The notes under the pieces are model-generated. The model did not search any database, had not been told where the DNA came from, and worked only from the letters and a program-made list of their open reading frames with translations. From Deltaproteobacteria bacterium (GTDB taxonomy: Bacteria > Myxococcota_A > UBA9160 > UBA4427): a DNA stretch of 22,524 bases. A program made the translations under genes and the position numbers. Of this stretch, positions 15,459 through 22,524 are shown one piece after another. The stretch spans positions 1 to 22,524 of the forward strand of contig DRKE01000283.1 in the NCBI GenBank assembly GCA_011051925.1, read 5' to 3'. The stretch's first letter is position 1, and each line of letters opens with the position of its first letter.

Positions 15459-15985
15459 CGATCGAACTCCATGCTCCCGCCCTTCGAGCCTGAATCGGCC
15501 GACCTCCGGGAGATCCGTTCCTGACTATCCGCGATCGACCTTCTGGACGCTTCGCACGATCGGTATTTACACCGAGGCCGAAAAAATCGACACTGGAGCC
15601 TCGCGATCGACACCCTGGACGGGCGGAGACAGACCGGATGCTGAAGATCTTCCGGGTCGCGGGAACGACCCTCGTCAGAATCACGTTCTCGCGACGCTTG
15701 TCGGGCCCCACCTCCCCGGGCTGGAGCTGGCGACTCGAATGGATCGTCGCGATCCAGCGGGCGGTTCTCACGATGAGGCTCGATTGGCCCCACACGAAGG
15801 TCCGAAAGCTCACGACTGGCCGGGTGGGCGCCTACGCCCGCGCGATCGCCCTCGAGCCAGAGACGCTCGGAGGGATTCCCTGTGAGCGCGGGATGCCCCG
15901 GGACACCTCCGATCGAGAGTCCGTCTCCGGCACCCGAGTCCGGTCCCTCCCCTGATCCGTCATCGAACCCATTGGAGGCCGTCTC
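15459..15985. other. Divergent intergenic region, 527 bp
   Basis: This lies between the leftward unknown-function gene and the rightward GST gene, so promoters for both should be here. An A+T-rich patch at 15561-15590 (TATTTAC and A6) stands out and could hold the leftward promoter (TAAATA read on the minus strand). No -35 element is convincing. The right two thirds hold an apparent hydrolase remnant, described separately. I see nothing else. Confidence 0.45.
15638..15955 (+). pseudogene. Probable truncated alpha/beta hydrolase (N-terminal remnant)
   Basis: A 105-codon frame starts with ATG, with GGAG nine bases upstream. The first ~90 residues resemble the N-terminal cap of acetyl-esterase/HSL-type alpha/beta hydrolases. 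PGWSWRLEWIVAIQRAV recalls the family's 'PSWSFRFE' helix, and ALEPETLGGIPCERGMPRD recalls the '(E)PVxLGGVPxEW' strand just before the oxyanion HGGG motif. That motif and all catalytic residues are missing: the frame ends within 20 residues. I therefore read it as a remnant whose 3' part was deleted before the GST gene arrived or remained. It could also be a chance frame, since the match is from memory and only over short segments. Confidence 0.35.
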
Positions 15986-16618
15986 GTGAAGCTCTTCGTC
16001 TTCCCCGTCGCACCGAATCCGACCCGTGTCCGGCTCTTTCTGGCAGAGAAACGCATGGCCGGAGCCGAATTCGAGATCGAGGAGGTGAGGGTCGATCTCC
16101 GAAAGCAGGAACAGCGCTCACCCGAACATCTCGCTCGCAACCCGCTGGCGAAACTCCCGGTCCTCGAACTCGACGACGGCACTTTCCTCACGGAATCCCT
16201 CGCGATCATCGAATACCTGGAGGAGCGGATCCCCGAGGCGCCGATGATCGGCACATCGGCCGAGTCGCGCGCGAGGACACGCGAACTCGAACGCTTGATC
16301 GAGATGGGCATCCTCCGCCCGATTGCCGAATTCGTCCACGCGACGGCCTCGCCTCTGGGCCTCCCACCGGATCCCGCCGTCGCCGAGCATGCCCGCGAGC
16401 CGCTTCCTCGACATCTGGCCATCGTCGAGGATCGCCTCGCCGACGGTCGCCCCCTCCTGATGGGCGAGCATCCGACGATCGCGGATTGCACGCTGGCGGC
16501 GGCCCTGCAATTCGGACGCGTGGCCGGCTTCGAACCGGCAGCGGACCATCCGAACCTCATGCGCTGGGACGCGGCCTATCGCGAGCGCGTCAGTGCGAAA
16601 CGGATCCTGGTGCTGTAG
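15986..16618 (+). CDS. Glutathione S-transferase family protein
   Basis: This is a 210-residue soluble protein with a GTG start at 15986 and GGAGG seven bases upstream (15974-15978). Residues 1-80 form the thioredoxin-like N-domain. It begins KLFVFPVAPNPTRVRLFLAE. The conserved cis-Pro loop KLPVLELDDG (about 53-62) and the glutathione gamma-Glu-binding TES (about 66-68) precede LAIIEYLEE. Residues 90-210 are the helical C-domain, with the conserved helix segment PTIADCTLAAALQF (N-capping Thr and Asp). A catalytic Ser/Tyr/Cys at the usual N-terminal place is not obvious. It probably conjugates or reduces small electrophiles with glutathione, and the substrate cannot be inferred. The last 29 bases overlap the end of ruvB on the other strand. 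Confidence 0.88.
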   Translation: MKLFVFPVAPNPTRVRLFLAEKRMAGAEFEIEEVRVDLRKQEQRSPEHLARNPLAKLPVLELDDGTFLTESLAIIEYLEERIPEAPMIGTSAESRARTRELERLIEMGILRPIAEFVHATASPLGLPPDPAVAEHAREPLPRHLAIVEDRLADGRPLLMGEHPTIADCTLAAALQFGRVAGFEPAADHPNLMRWDAAYRERVSAKRILVL

Positions 16619-17624
16619 GCAATCCCAGATGCGCGTAGGCATGGGGCGTCGCGACACGCCCGCGCGGCGTCCGGGTCAGGAAACCGCAGTGGATCAGATA
16701 GGGCTCCACCACGTCCTCGAGCGTGCCCTTGTCCTCGCCAACGGCCGCTGCCAGGGTCTCGAGACCGACCGGCCCTCCACCGAATTTTTCGACGAGGGTC
16801 GACAGGAAGGAGCGGTCGAGACCATCGAACCCCGCTTCATCGACATCGAGGCGCCCGAGGGCGAATCGGGCCGTGTCGAGCTTGATGCGACCCGGATCGC
16901 CGTCGCGGACCGACGCGAAATCCCGGACCCGCCGGAGCAGCCGGTTGGCGATCCGCGGCGTACCCCGGGCTCGGCGCGCAACCTCGTGGGCGGCCTTGCC
17001 CTCGAGTTCGAGGCCGAGAAGTCCGCCCGACCGGACGACGATCCGCTCGAGATCCTCGACCGGGTAGTATTCGAGCCGCGCCGACCAGCCGAAACGATCG
17101 CGAAGCGGCGACGTGAGCAGCCCCGCACGGGTCGTCGCGCCCACGAGCGTGAAGCGTGGCAGATCGAGCCGGATCGACCGCGCGGTCGGCCCTTCGCCGA
17201 TCAACAGGTCGAGCTGGAAATCCTCCATCGCCGGATAGAGGATCTCCTCGATCGCGGGCGAGAGCCGATGGATCTCGTCGATGAAGAGCACGTCTCCCGG
17301 TTCGACGTTCGAGAGCAGCGCGGCGAGATCCCCGGGCCTTTCGATCGCCGGGCCACTCGTCGCACGAAACTGGGCGTCGAGTTCGGCCGCCACGATCCGC
17401 GCGAGCGAGGTCTTGCCCAATCCCGGCGGCCCGTGGAAGAGCACGTGATCGAGGGGCTCGTCGCGCGCGCGCGCGGCCTGGACGAAGACACTGAGATTCT
17501 CCCGCAGGCGCTCCTGCCCGATCATCTCACCGAGATTCCGGGGCCTCAGGGACTCCTCGGCACTCCGCTCCTCCGGACGTCGCCCCAGGCTCAGCTCGCC
17601 TCGATCGTCAGCCGCCCCCGTCAC
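16590..17624 (-). CDS. ruvB: Holliday junction branch-migration ATPase RuvB
   Basis: RuvB is the hexameric AAA+ motor that, with RuvA, drives branch migration of Holliday junctions during recombinational repair. The 344-residue protein shows the family order: LRPRNLGEMIGQERLRENL near the N-terminus, Walker A GPPGLGKT (65-72), Walker B FIDEIHRL (114-121), sensor GATTRAGLL, the RDRFG arginine finger and the C-terminal winged helix ending RGRVATPHAYAHLGL. All key residues are present. The start is a GTG at 17624 after a G-rich stretch. It is last in the yebC-ruvC-ruvA-ruvB block, 72 bp after ruvA. A nine-residue tail beyond the usual end overlaps the convergent GST gene by 29 bp. Confidence 0.97.
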   Translation of the reverse strand: MTGAADDRGELSLGRRPEERSAEESLRPRNLGEMIGQERLRENLSVFVQAARARDEPLDHVLFHGPPGLGKTSLARIVAAELDAQFRATSGPAIERPGDLAALLSNVEPGDVLFIDEIHRLSPAIEEILYPAMEDFQLDLLIGEGPTARSIRLDLPRFTLVGATTRAGLLTSPLRDRFGWSARLEYYPVEDLERIVVRSGGLLGLELEGKAAHEVARRARGTPRIANRLLRRVRDFASVRDGDPGRIKLDTARFALGRLDVDEAGFDGLDRSFLSTLVEKFGGGPVGLETLAAAVGEDKGTLEDVVEPYLIHCGFLTRTPRGRVATPHAYAHLGLPTAPGSVSH

Positions 17625-17696
17625 CCGTCGTCCCCCATCGTCTCCACTCCCCCGTCAGCCGAGCCGACCGCTGCCCCGGAACCCTGCGGTTCCCGC

Positions 17697-18311
17697 TCAG
17701 CGCGCCAGGCGACGCAACGCCACCCGGATCAACTCCTCGAGACTCGAATCCCGGTCCGCCTCGGCCAGCGCCGATTCGACGACCCGCTCCGCCTGGCTCC
17801 GCGGGTAGCCCAGGTTCACCAGGGCGGACAGCAGCTCCTCCCCGGGCTCCACGCCCGGAAGCGTTCCCGGCCCGCTCGCAGCCCCGGCCGTCCCGAGGCG
17901 TCCGGCCAGCTTCTCGGCCTCGTCCCGCAATTCGACGACGATCCGCTCCGCCAGCTTCGGACCGACGCCCGGCGCCTTGCGCAGGCCCTTCGCGTCGGCG
18001 TCTCGCAACAGCTGCAGCAGGCGCAGGGGCTCCATGCCCGAAAGGATCGATTGGGCGAGTTTCGGGCCGACGCGGCTCGCCTTGCGCAGCAGATGGAAGA
18101 GCTCCTTCTCGAGGGAACTCGCGAATCCGAAGAGCTGGATCGCGTCCTCGCGAACCGCCGTGTGGACGAGGAGCGACACGGTCTTTCCCGGATCGGGCAG
18201 CGCATCGAAGGTCGAGAGCGGAACGAGCAGCTCGTAGCCGACTCCGCGGACGTCGAGCACGATCCGCGTCGGTGCCTTCTCCCGAAGGACCCCTTCGAGC
18301 CAGGCGATCAT
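17697..18311 (-). CDS. ruvA: Holliday junction DNA-binding protein RuvA
   Basis: RuvA binds the four-way junction as a tetramer and recruits RuvB. The product has 204 residues, the same size as E. coli RuvA. It starts MIAWLEGVLREKAPTRIVLD, typical of the N-terminal OB-fold (about 1-64, with GVGYELLVP). The two helix-hairpin-helix motifs follow (ASRVGPKLAQSILSG and APGVGPKLAERIVVEL). A Gly/Pro-rich linker (about 143-155) leads to the C-terminal RuvB-binding three-helix domain (LLSALVNLGYPRSQAERVV). The frame extends further upstream, but homology fixes the ATG at 18309-18311. This ATG overlaps the ruvC stop as ATGA, showing coupled translation. Confidence 0.97.
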   Translation of the reverse strand: MIAWLEGVLREKAPTRIVLDVRGVGYELLVPLSTFDALPDPGKTVSLLVHTAVREDAIQLFGFASSLEKELFHLLRKASRVGPKLAQSILSGMEPLRLLQLLRDADAKGLRKAPGVGPKLAERIVVELRDEAEKLAGRLGTAGAASGPGTLPGVEPGEELLSALVNLGYPRSQAERVVESALAEADRDSSLEELIRVALRRLAR

Positions 18312-18853
18312 CGCGTTCTCCCCAGCACGAGTCCGGTCATCGCGCGCCGGCGGCTCCGGCGCCGACCACGAACCGGAAGCTCCGCGAGGGGACCGGCCTG
18401 GGCGTAGGTAAGTGCCAGCGCGAGCGCGTCGGCCGCATCGGTGGGGGGCGCGACCTCGAGCGAGAGCAGTCGCTGGACCATCGCCTGCATCTGGGCCTTG
18501 TCCGCCGCGCCATTGCCCGTGATCGATTTCTTGACCTGGCGCGCGGCCAGCTCCGCCACCCGGATCCCCCCGGCCCCGAGACTCGCGAGCAGCGCGCCCC
18601 GTGCCTGTCCCAGCACGAGCGCCGAATGCGGATTGCTGGCGAGAAAGACCCGCTCGACGACCGCGACCCGGGGCGCCTCGGCCTCGATGATCGCGAGCAG
18701 CCGGGCGTGAAGGAATCGAAGGCGCTCGGGCAGCGTCGCCGAGGATGGCGGGCGCAGGACGCCATGACACAGATGGAAGACCGTGTGCCCCCTCCGCTCG
18801 ATCAGACCGAAACCGGTTGCACCGGAACCAGGATCCACCCCCAGGATCCGCAT
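18308..18853 (-). CDS. ruvC: Holliday junction resolvase RuvC
   Basis: RuvC is the dimeric Mg-dependent endonuclease that cuts Holliday junctions symmetrically. The 181-residue product begins MRILGVDPGSGATGFGLI, with the first catalytic Asp in GVDPG. It has the acidic residue in VVERVFLASNP and the last acidic pair in PTDAADALALAL, so the RNase H-like active site is complete. The motif QARGALLASL and the basic QVKKSITGNGAADKAQM stretch are also typical. The C-terminal ~25 residues are very Arg-rich. I chose the ATG at 18853 because GGAGG lies eight bases upstream. A GTG two codons earlier would be only two bases from it. ruvA overlaps the stop by four bases, and yebC lies 106 bp upstream on the same strand. 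Confidence 0.96.
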   Translation of the reverse strand: MRILGVDPGSGATGFGLIERRGHTVFHLCHGVLRPPSSATLPERLRFLHARLLAIIEAEAPRVAVVERVFLASNPHSALVLGQARGALLASLGAGGIRVAELAARQVKKSITGNGAADKAQMQAMVQRLLSLEVAPPTDAADALALALTYAQAGPLAELPVRGRRRSRRRAMTGLVLGRTR

Positions 18854-18959
18854 TCCCACGCCCTCCCTGATCCCATCCTAGCAGGCCGCGGACGCAGCCA
18901 CTCCCATCGCCGTCCAGGCATCCTTCCGGCGCATGCTTCGATCAGGCGATTCCCCATCG

Positions 18960-19706
18960 CTAGAGGAGGCTCTCCAACTCCTCTTCCGCAATGTCGAAGT
19001 TGGCATGGAAGTTCTGGACATCGTCCAGATCCTCGAGGGCCTCGGCCAGGCGCAGCATCTGTTCCGCCTCCTTGCCGGCGAGCTTGACGGTCGTCGAGGG
19101 CGCCATCGTGAGTTCGGCCGTCACCGCCTCGAACCCCCGACCGGCGAGAGCATTCTGGACCGAGTGGAAATCCGAAGGGGCGGTCACCACCTCACACTGG
19201 CCATCGCCCTCGATGACGTCTTCGGCACCCGCCTCGAGTGCCGCTTCGAGCAGCGCATCCGTATCGAGGTCCTCCCCCTCGTAGACCAACAGGCCCCGCT
19301 TCTCGAACAGATAGGCCACGCAACCCGACGCGCCGAGATTGCCGCCGTGTTTCGAGAGGGCATGCCGGACATCACCCACGGTCCGATTCTTGTTGTCCGA
19401 CAGGGTCTCGATCAGGATCGCCGTCCCCCCCGGCCCGTAGCCTTCGTACACGGCCTCTTCGAAGGCCTCGCCCTCGCCCCCCCCGATTCCCTTCTGGATG
19501 GCCCGCTGGATGTTGTCCTTGGGCATGTTGGCCGCCTTGGCCTTGTCGATCACGAGGCGCAGACGCGGATTGGAATCAGGGTCCCCCCCGCCGATCCGGG
19601 CGGCGGTCTGCAACTCCCGGATCAGCTTCGTGAAGATCTTCCCGCGCTTGGCGTCGAGCGCGCCCTTCTTGCGCTTGATCGTGGACCATTTCGAGTGTCC
19701 GGACAT
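18960..19706 (-). CDS. yebC: YebC/PmpR/TACO1-family protein
   Basis: The 248-residue protein matches the YebC family over its whole length (E. coli 246). It opens MSGHSKWSTIKRKKGALDAK, continues with IDKAKAANMPKDNIQRAI and YEGYGPGGTAILIE, and has the middle-domain segments LSKHGGNLGASGCVAYLF. Members have been reported as DNA-binding regulators and as factors that help ribosomes through proline stretches. Which applies here cannot be told. The open frame runs on upstream, but the family N-terminus and the CAGGAG five bases before the ATG fix the start at 19706. It leads the ruvCAB block, a common gene order. It diverges from the dnaK-like gene across a 298-bp gap. Confidence 0.96.
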   Translation of the reverse strand: MSGHSKWSTIKRKKGALDAKRGKIFTKLIRELQTAARIGGGDPDSNPRLRLVIDKAKAANMPKDNIQRAIQKGIGGGEGEAFEEAVYEGYGPGGTAILIETLSDNKNRTVGDVRHALSKHGGNLGASGCVAYLFEKRGLLVYEGEDLDTDALLEAALEAGAEDVIEGDGQCEVVTAPSDFHSVQNALAGRGFEAVTAELTMAPSTTVKLAGKEAEQMLRLAEALEDLDDVQNFHANFDIAEEELESLL

Positions 19707-19848
19707 CGATTCTCCTGCCGCAACGGCCCCTTTCCGGGGCTCCCCCGCTCGAAGTAGCACACAGCCCCGGCCCCGAGCCATCCGGGCGGCCCGGGACTTC
19801 GCGTTGCCGGGCAAAGACCTCGCTCTGGGCCGTTCAGTCGAGCTGCGT

Positions 19849-19910
19849 CCCGACCGATACGCAGGAAGCAACGGCCGAGGCCGGCCCTTCCCCGGAGGGT
19901 GTCGGTCGGG
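19849..19910. repeat. Nested inverted repeats between yebC and the dnaK-like gene
   Basis: CCCGACCGA (19849-19857) and TCGGTCGGG (19902-19910) are perfect complements. Inside, GGAAG (19864-19868) pairs with CTTCC (19887-19891), and CGGCC (19872-19876) with GGCCG (19879-19883). The 298-bp divergent gap (19707-20004) must hold promoters for both genes, but no clear -35/-10 pair or CIRCE element is visible. The structure would lie in the dnaK leader about 100 bases before the start, as an operator or mRNA fold. Confidence 0.4.
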
Positions 19911-20004
19911 ATGGCAGACCGGGACAGCGGACCAGAGCCGACCGGGCCGGCCGAGTGGGACCCGGACCTTCAGGGAAAGCGGGACGATACGAGGAGCATC
20001 GGGC

Positions 20005-21963
20005 ATGGCGGAAATCGCCGTAGGAATCGACCTGGGAACGAGCAATACCTGTGTCGCGCTGATGCGCGGCGGCGAGGTCGAGGTCTTGCCGAATGCCTTC
20101 GGCGAGCGGACCTCGGCCAGCGTGGTCCATTTCCACGAAGACGGAAGCGTCGAGGTGGGGAACTCGGCGAAGGTCAAGGTGATCCATTCCCCCGCGCATA
20201 CGGTCAGCTCGGCCAAGCGGCTGATCGGCCGCTACTACTTCTCGGAAGAGGTCAAGAAGGCCCAGGCGATCTATGCCTTCGAGATCGTCGAAGCCCCGAA
20301 TCACGGCGTCCGCATCGAGATCCGCGACGAGGAGTTCTCCCTGCCGGAGATCTCGGCGATGGTGCTGCGCGAGATGAAGCAGATCGCCGAGCACCACACG
20401 GGAGAGAAGGTCACGAAGGCCGTCATCACCGTCCCGGCCTATTTCAACGACAACCAGCGCCAGGCGACCAAGGACGCCGGGCGGATCGCCGGTCTCGAGG
20501 TCCTGCGCATCCTCAACGAGCCGACCGCGGCCGCCCTCGCCTACGGCTTCGGCATGGGCCTGAACCAGCGCGTCGCGATCTACGATCTCGGCGGTGGCAC
20601 CTTCGACATCTCGGTTCTCGAGATCGGAAAGGACATCTTCGAGGTCCTCGCGACCTGCGGCGATACCTTCCTGGGCGGCGACGATTTCGACGACCGCATC
20701 ATCGACCTTCTCGCCGACGAGTTCGTCGCGAAGCATGGGATCAACCCCCGCAACGACCCCTTCGCCTTCGAGAAGCTGAAGCTCGCGGCCGAGAACGCGA
20801 AGAAGCAGCTTTCGATCGACGAAGAGGCCTCCATCGAGATCGAGGACGTCCTCACCAACGAGGCAGGCGAGACCCTCGGTCTCGAACGCACGATCACCCG
20901 GGCGGAATTCGCAACGCTGGTCCAGGACCTGATCCAGCGGACCTTCAAGGTCTGTGACGAAGCGATGCAGCAATCGGATCTCACCGTTCGTGATCTCGAC
21001 GGCGTGATCCTCGTCGGCGGGCCGACCCGGCTGTCGGTCATCCGGGAGGCCGTGGCGCACTACTTCCAGCAGGAGCCCCGGATCGACGTCGACCCCGACG
21101 AAGTCGTCGCCATGGGGGCCGCCATCCATGCGGCATCGCTCGTCGGCGAAGCCCAGGACGCGATGCTCCTCGACGTGACCCCCCTCGACCTCCGGATCGG
21201 CGTCGCGGGCGGACTCGCCGAGCCCGTGATCGAGCGCAACACCCCCGTCCCGATCGAGCAGACCCGGACCTTCACGACCTTCCAGGACCACCAGGAATCC
21301 GTCCAGATCCGGGTCTACCAGGGCGACCATCGGATCGCCGAGGACAACGCCCTGCTGGGTCAGTTCGAATTCTCCGGATTCGAGAAGGGACCTCGATCCG
21401 ACGTGAAGATCGATGTCACCTTCGAGATCGACGCCGACGGGATCGTGAACGTCACGGCCTCGGATCAGGCGACCGGCCAGGCCGCTTCGACCCAGATCAC
21501 GCTCTCCTCGGGCCTCGAGGAGGAGCAGATCGAGAAGATCATCGAGAACGACGTCGCCGGGCGGGTCGCCACCGCTGGAGCGACGGATCTCGTGGCGGCG
21601 CCCGCAGCCCCGGCAGGCGATGCAGGGCCCGATCCTTCGGGTCCCGCGACACCCCCGCCCGCTGGAGCGGGATCGACGCCGGAAGCGGCCTCGCTCTTCG
21701 GGGACGGCTCGGAAGATCTCTCGGTCGGCCGGCCCGAAGACGACCTGGCCGACCTCGGGTTGGGCTCGGGCGGCGAAGACGCCGAACTCGATCTGCTCGA
21801 CGACGAGGAGCTGAGCCGGCTGGCGGGGGAGGCCGGGGACGACGCGATCTCCCTCGACACGCCGATCGACGAGGCTCCGGCCCAGGAAGACGACGGATTC
21901 TTCGAAACATCGGGCAAGGATCTCTCCATGCCGGAAATCGAGCTCACCGAAGAAGAGAAGTAG
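20005..21963 (+). CDS. DnaK-like Hsp70 chaperone with acidic C-terminal tail instead of a visible lid
   Basis: The 652-residue product is a clear Hsp70. The ATPase domain spans residues 1-380: VGIDLGTSNTCVAL at 6-19, AYFNDNQRQATKDAGRIAGL at 145-164, IYDLGGGTFDISVLEIG at 192-208 and VILVGGPTRLSVI at 334-346. The linker (LLDVTPLDL) and beta-sandwich substrate domain follow to about 502. After LSSGLEEEQIEKIIEN the usual ~100-residue helical lid is absent. Instead there is an Ala/Pro/Gly-rich stretch (520-560) and a strongly acidic tail (565-652, LDLLDDEELSRL). The ATG at 20005 has GAGGAG eight bases upstream. A J-domain gene starts six bases after the stop, so the two should form a chaperone pair. 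It is unlikely to be the main DnaK because it lacks a lid and grpE is not adjacent. Confidence 0.93.
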   Translation: MAEIAVGIDLGTSNTCVALMRGGEVEVLPNAFGERTSASVVHFHEDGSVEVGNSAKVKVIHSPAHTVSSAKRLIGRYYFSEEVKKAQAIYAFEIVEAPNHGVRIEIRDEEFSLPEISAMVLREMKQIAEHHTGEKVTKAVITVPAYFNDNQRQATKDAGRIAGLEVLRILNEPTAAALAYGFGMGLNQRVAIYDLGGGTFDISVLEIGKDIFEVLATCGDTFLGGDDFDDRIIDLLADEFVAKHGINPRNDPFAFEKLKLAAENAKKQLSIDEEASIEIEDVLTNEAGETLGLERTITRAEFATLVQDLIQRTFKVCDEAMQQSDLTVRDLDGVILVGGPTRLSVIREAVAHYFQQEPRIDVDPDEVVAMGAAIHAASLVGEAQDAMLLDVTPLDLRIGVAGGLAEPVIERNTPVPIEQTRTFTTFQDHQESVQIRVYQGDHRIAEDNALLGQFEFSGFEKGPRSDVKIDVTFEIDADGIVNVTASDQATGQAASTQITLSSGLEEEQIEKIIENDVAGRVATAGATDLVAAPAAPAGDAGPDPSGPATPPPAGAGSTPEAASLFGDGSEDLSVGRPEDDLADLGLGSGGEDAELDLLDDEELSRLAGEAGDDAISLDTPIDEAPAQEDDGFFETSGKDLSMPEIELTEEEK

Positions 21964-21969
21964 TTCGCC

Positions 21970-22497
21970 GTGACGCGTCCCTCCATCGATCCTCTTGAAA
22001 TCACGGCTTTGTCCAGGATCATGGACGAGCTGGACTACTACCAGCTTCTCAACGTCGAGGCCGACGCGAGTTCCGCCGAGATCCGCAGGGCCTTCCACGT
22101 GTCCTCCAGGAATTTCCATCCCGATGCGAACCGGGATCTGGACGACGAACTCCGAGCACGCTGCGAACAGATCTCCAAGCGGATCACCGAGGCCTATTGC
22201 GTCCTGCGGGATGCCCGTCGCCGAAAGGCGTACGACGCGCGGATCGCGGAGGGGAGCTGCCTCCGCATCCAGCTCGCCGAAGCCCGGAGCGCCCACGCGG
22301 AACAACGCAAGGCCGAACGCAGCGGAGCCACCGCCCAGGGACGACAGTTCCACGGAAAAGCCGAAGCCGATCTCAAGGCGGGCAACCTGGCAGGCGCGAT
22401 CCAGAACATCCAGATGGCCCTGACCTTCGAGGCGGGGAACGCGGGATTCAAGGCCATGCTCCAGGAGCTGCGGGAACGCCAGAAGGCCCAGTCCTGA
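21970..22497 (+). CDS. J-domain (DnaJ-type) co-chaperone with short C-terminal helical region
   Basis: The 175-residue product has a J-domain at about 20-95: DYYQLLNVEADASSAEIRRA, the essential HPD at 50-52 (FHPDANRD) and KRITEAYCVLRDARRRKAYD. It should therefore stimulate the ATPase of an Hsp70. There is no Gly/Phe region, zinc-finger or canonical substrate domain. The C-terminal part (about 120-170) reads as one TPR-like helical pair (AEADLKAGNLAGAIQNIQMA). I take the GTG at 21970, six bases after the dnaK-like stop. An ATG at 22021 is an alternative that would still keep the whole J-domain. Spacing implies co-transcription and a dedicated partnership with the upstream chaperone. Only 27 bases of sequence remain after the stop. 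Confidence 0.93.
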   Translation: MTRPSIDPLEITALSRIMDELDYYQLLNVEADASSAEIRRAFHVSSRNFHPDANRDLDDELRARCEQISKRITEAYCVLRDARRRKAYDARIAEGSCLRIQLAEARSAHAEQRKAERSGATAQGRQFHGKAEADLKAGNLAGAIQNIQMALTFEAGNAGFKAMLQELRERQKAQS

Positions 22498-22524
22498 CCC
22501 CGATCCGACGCGGTGCCCCGCCCC

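Noticed and set aside
15455..15793. 112-codon - strand frame ending in an ATGA overlap with the conserved orphan gene, including a five-codon upstream ORF (MEFDR)
   Set aside because: It is Arg/Ser-rich with no domain. The overlap could allow coupling, but the sequence gives no other support.
16593..18407. 604-codon + strand frame opposite ruvB and ruvA
   Set aside because: The minus strand encodes complete RuvB and RuvA. The + strand translation has no recognisable domain.
19834..22353. 839-codon open frame antisense to the dnaK-like gene
   Set aside because: Long frames antisense to dnaK are a familiar artefact, and this one is low-complexity Asp/Arg/Gly/Val-rich with no motif.

Overview
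The window is GC-rich bacterial chromosome (roughly two thirds G+C by eye) from a Gram-negative organism. It carries lpxC (lipid A synthesis), a likely outer-membrane beta-barrel gene and many exported proteins. A PilZ protein of the myxobacterial type, a membrane TPR/Ser-Thr kinase, exported ankyrin-caspase proteins and a 'choice-of-anchor X'-like protein together suggest Myxococcota or a nearby lineage of the former Deltaproteobacteria. This placement is an inference from gene content. I see no rRNA, tRNA, CRISPR array, transposase or phage gene.

Left part (1-5627): the 3' end of a TPR protein and a PilZ protein run rightward. They converge on a leftward pair, lpxC and a large TPR/Ser-Thr kinase. 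The PilZ and lpxC coding regions overlap tail to tail by 64 bp.

Centre (5721-13947): all genes run rightward and nearly all products carry an export signal. First comes a coupled pair, an FG-GAP beta-propeller protein and a CarboxypepD_reg/MORN-like protein. A 376-bp spacer with a GGGGTC-type repeat follows. A compact run then begins: a somatomedin-B/hydrolase-like protein, a membrane-anchored protein, two tandem ankyrin-caspase proteins and a small beta-barrel protein. The first four are separated by 3 bp, 0 bp and a 4-bp overlap, so they look like one transcription unit. This unit is the most unusual part of the window and a candidate undescribed envelope proteolysis or signalling system.

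Right part (13948-22524): a strong hairpin separates the beta-barrel gene from a leftward, highly conserved protein of unknown function. A spacer with an apparent truncated alpha/beta hydrolase remnant follows, then a rightward GST. Next is the leftward DNA-repair/housekeeping block yebC-ruvC-ruvA-ruvB. Divergent from yebC is a two-gene chaperone unit: a DnaK-like protein with an acidic, apparently lidless C-terminus, and a J-domain protein. The long open frames antisense to the kinase, the caspases and dnaK are high-GC artefacts and are not annotated.
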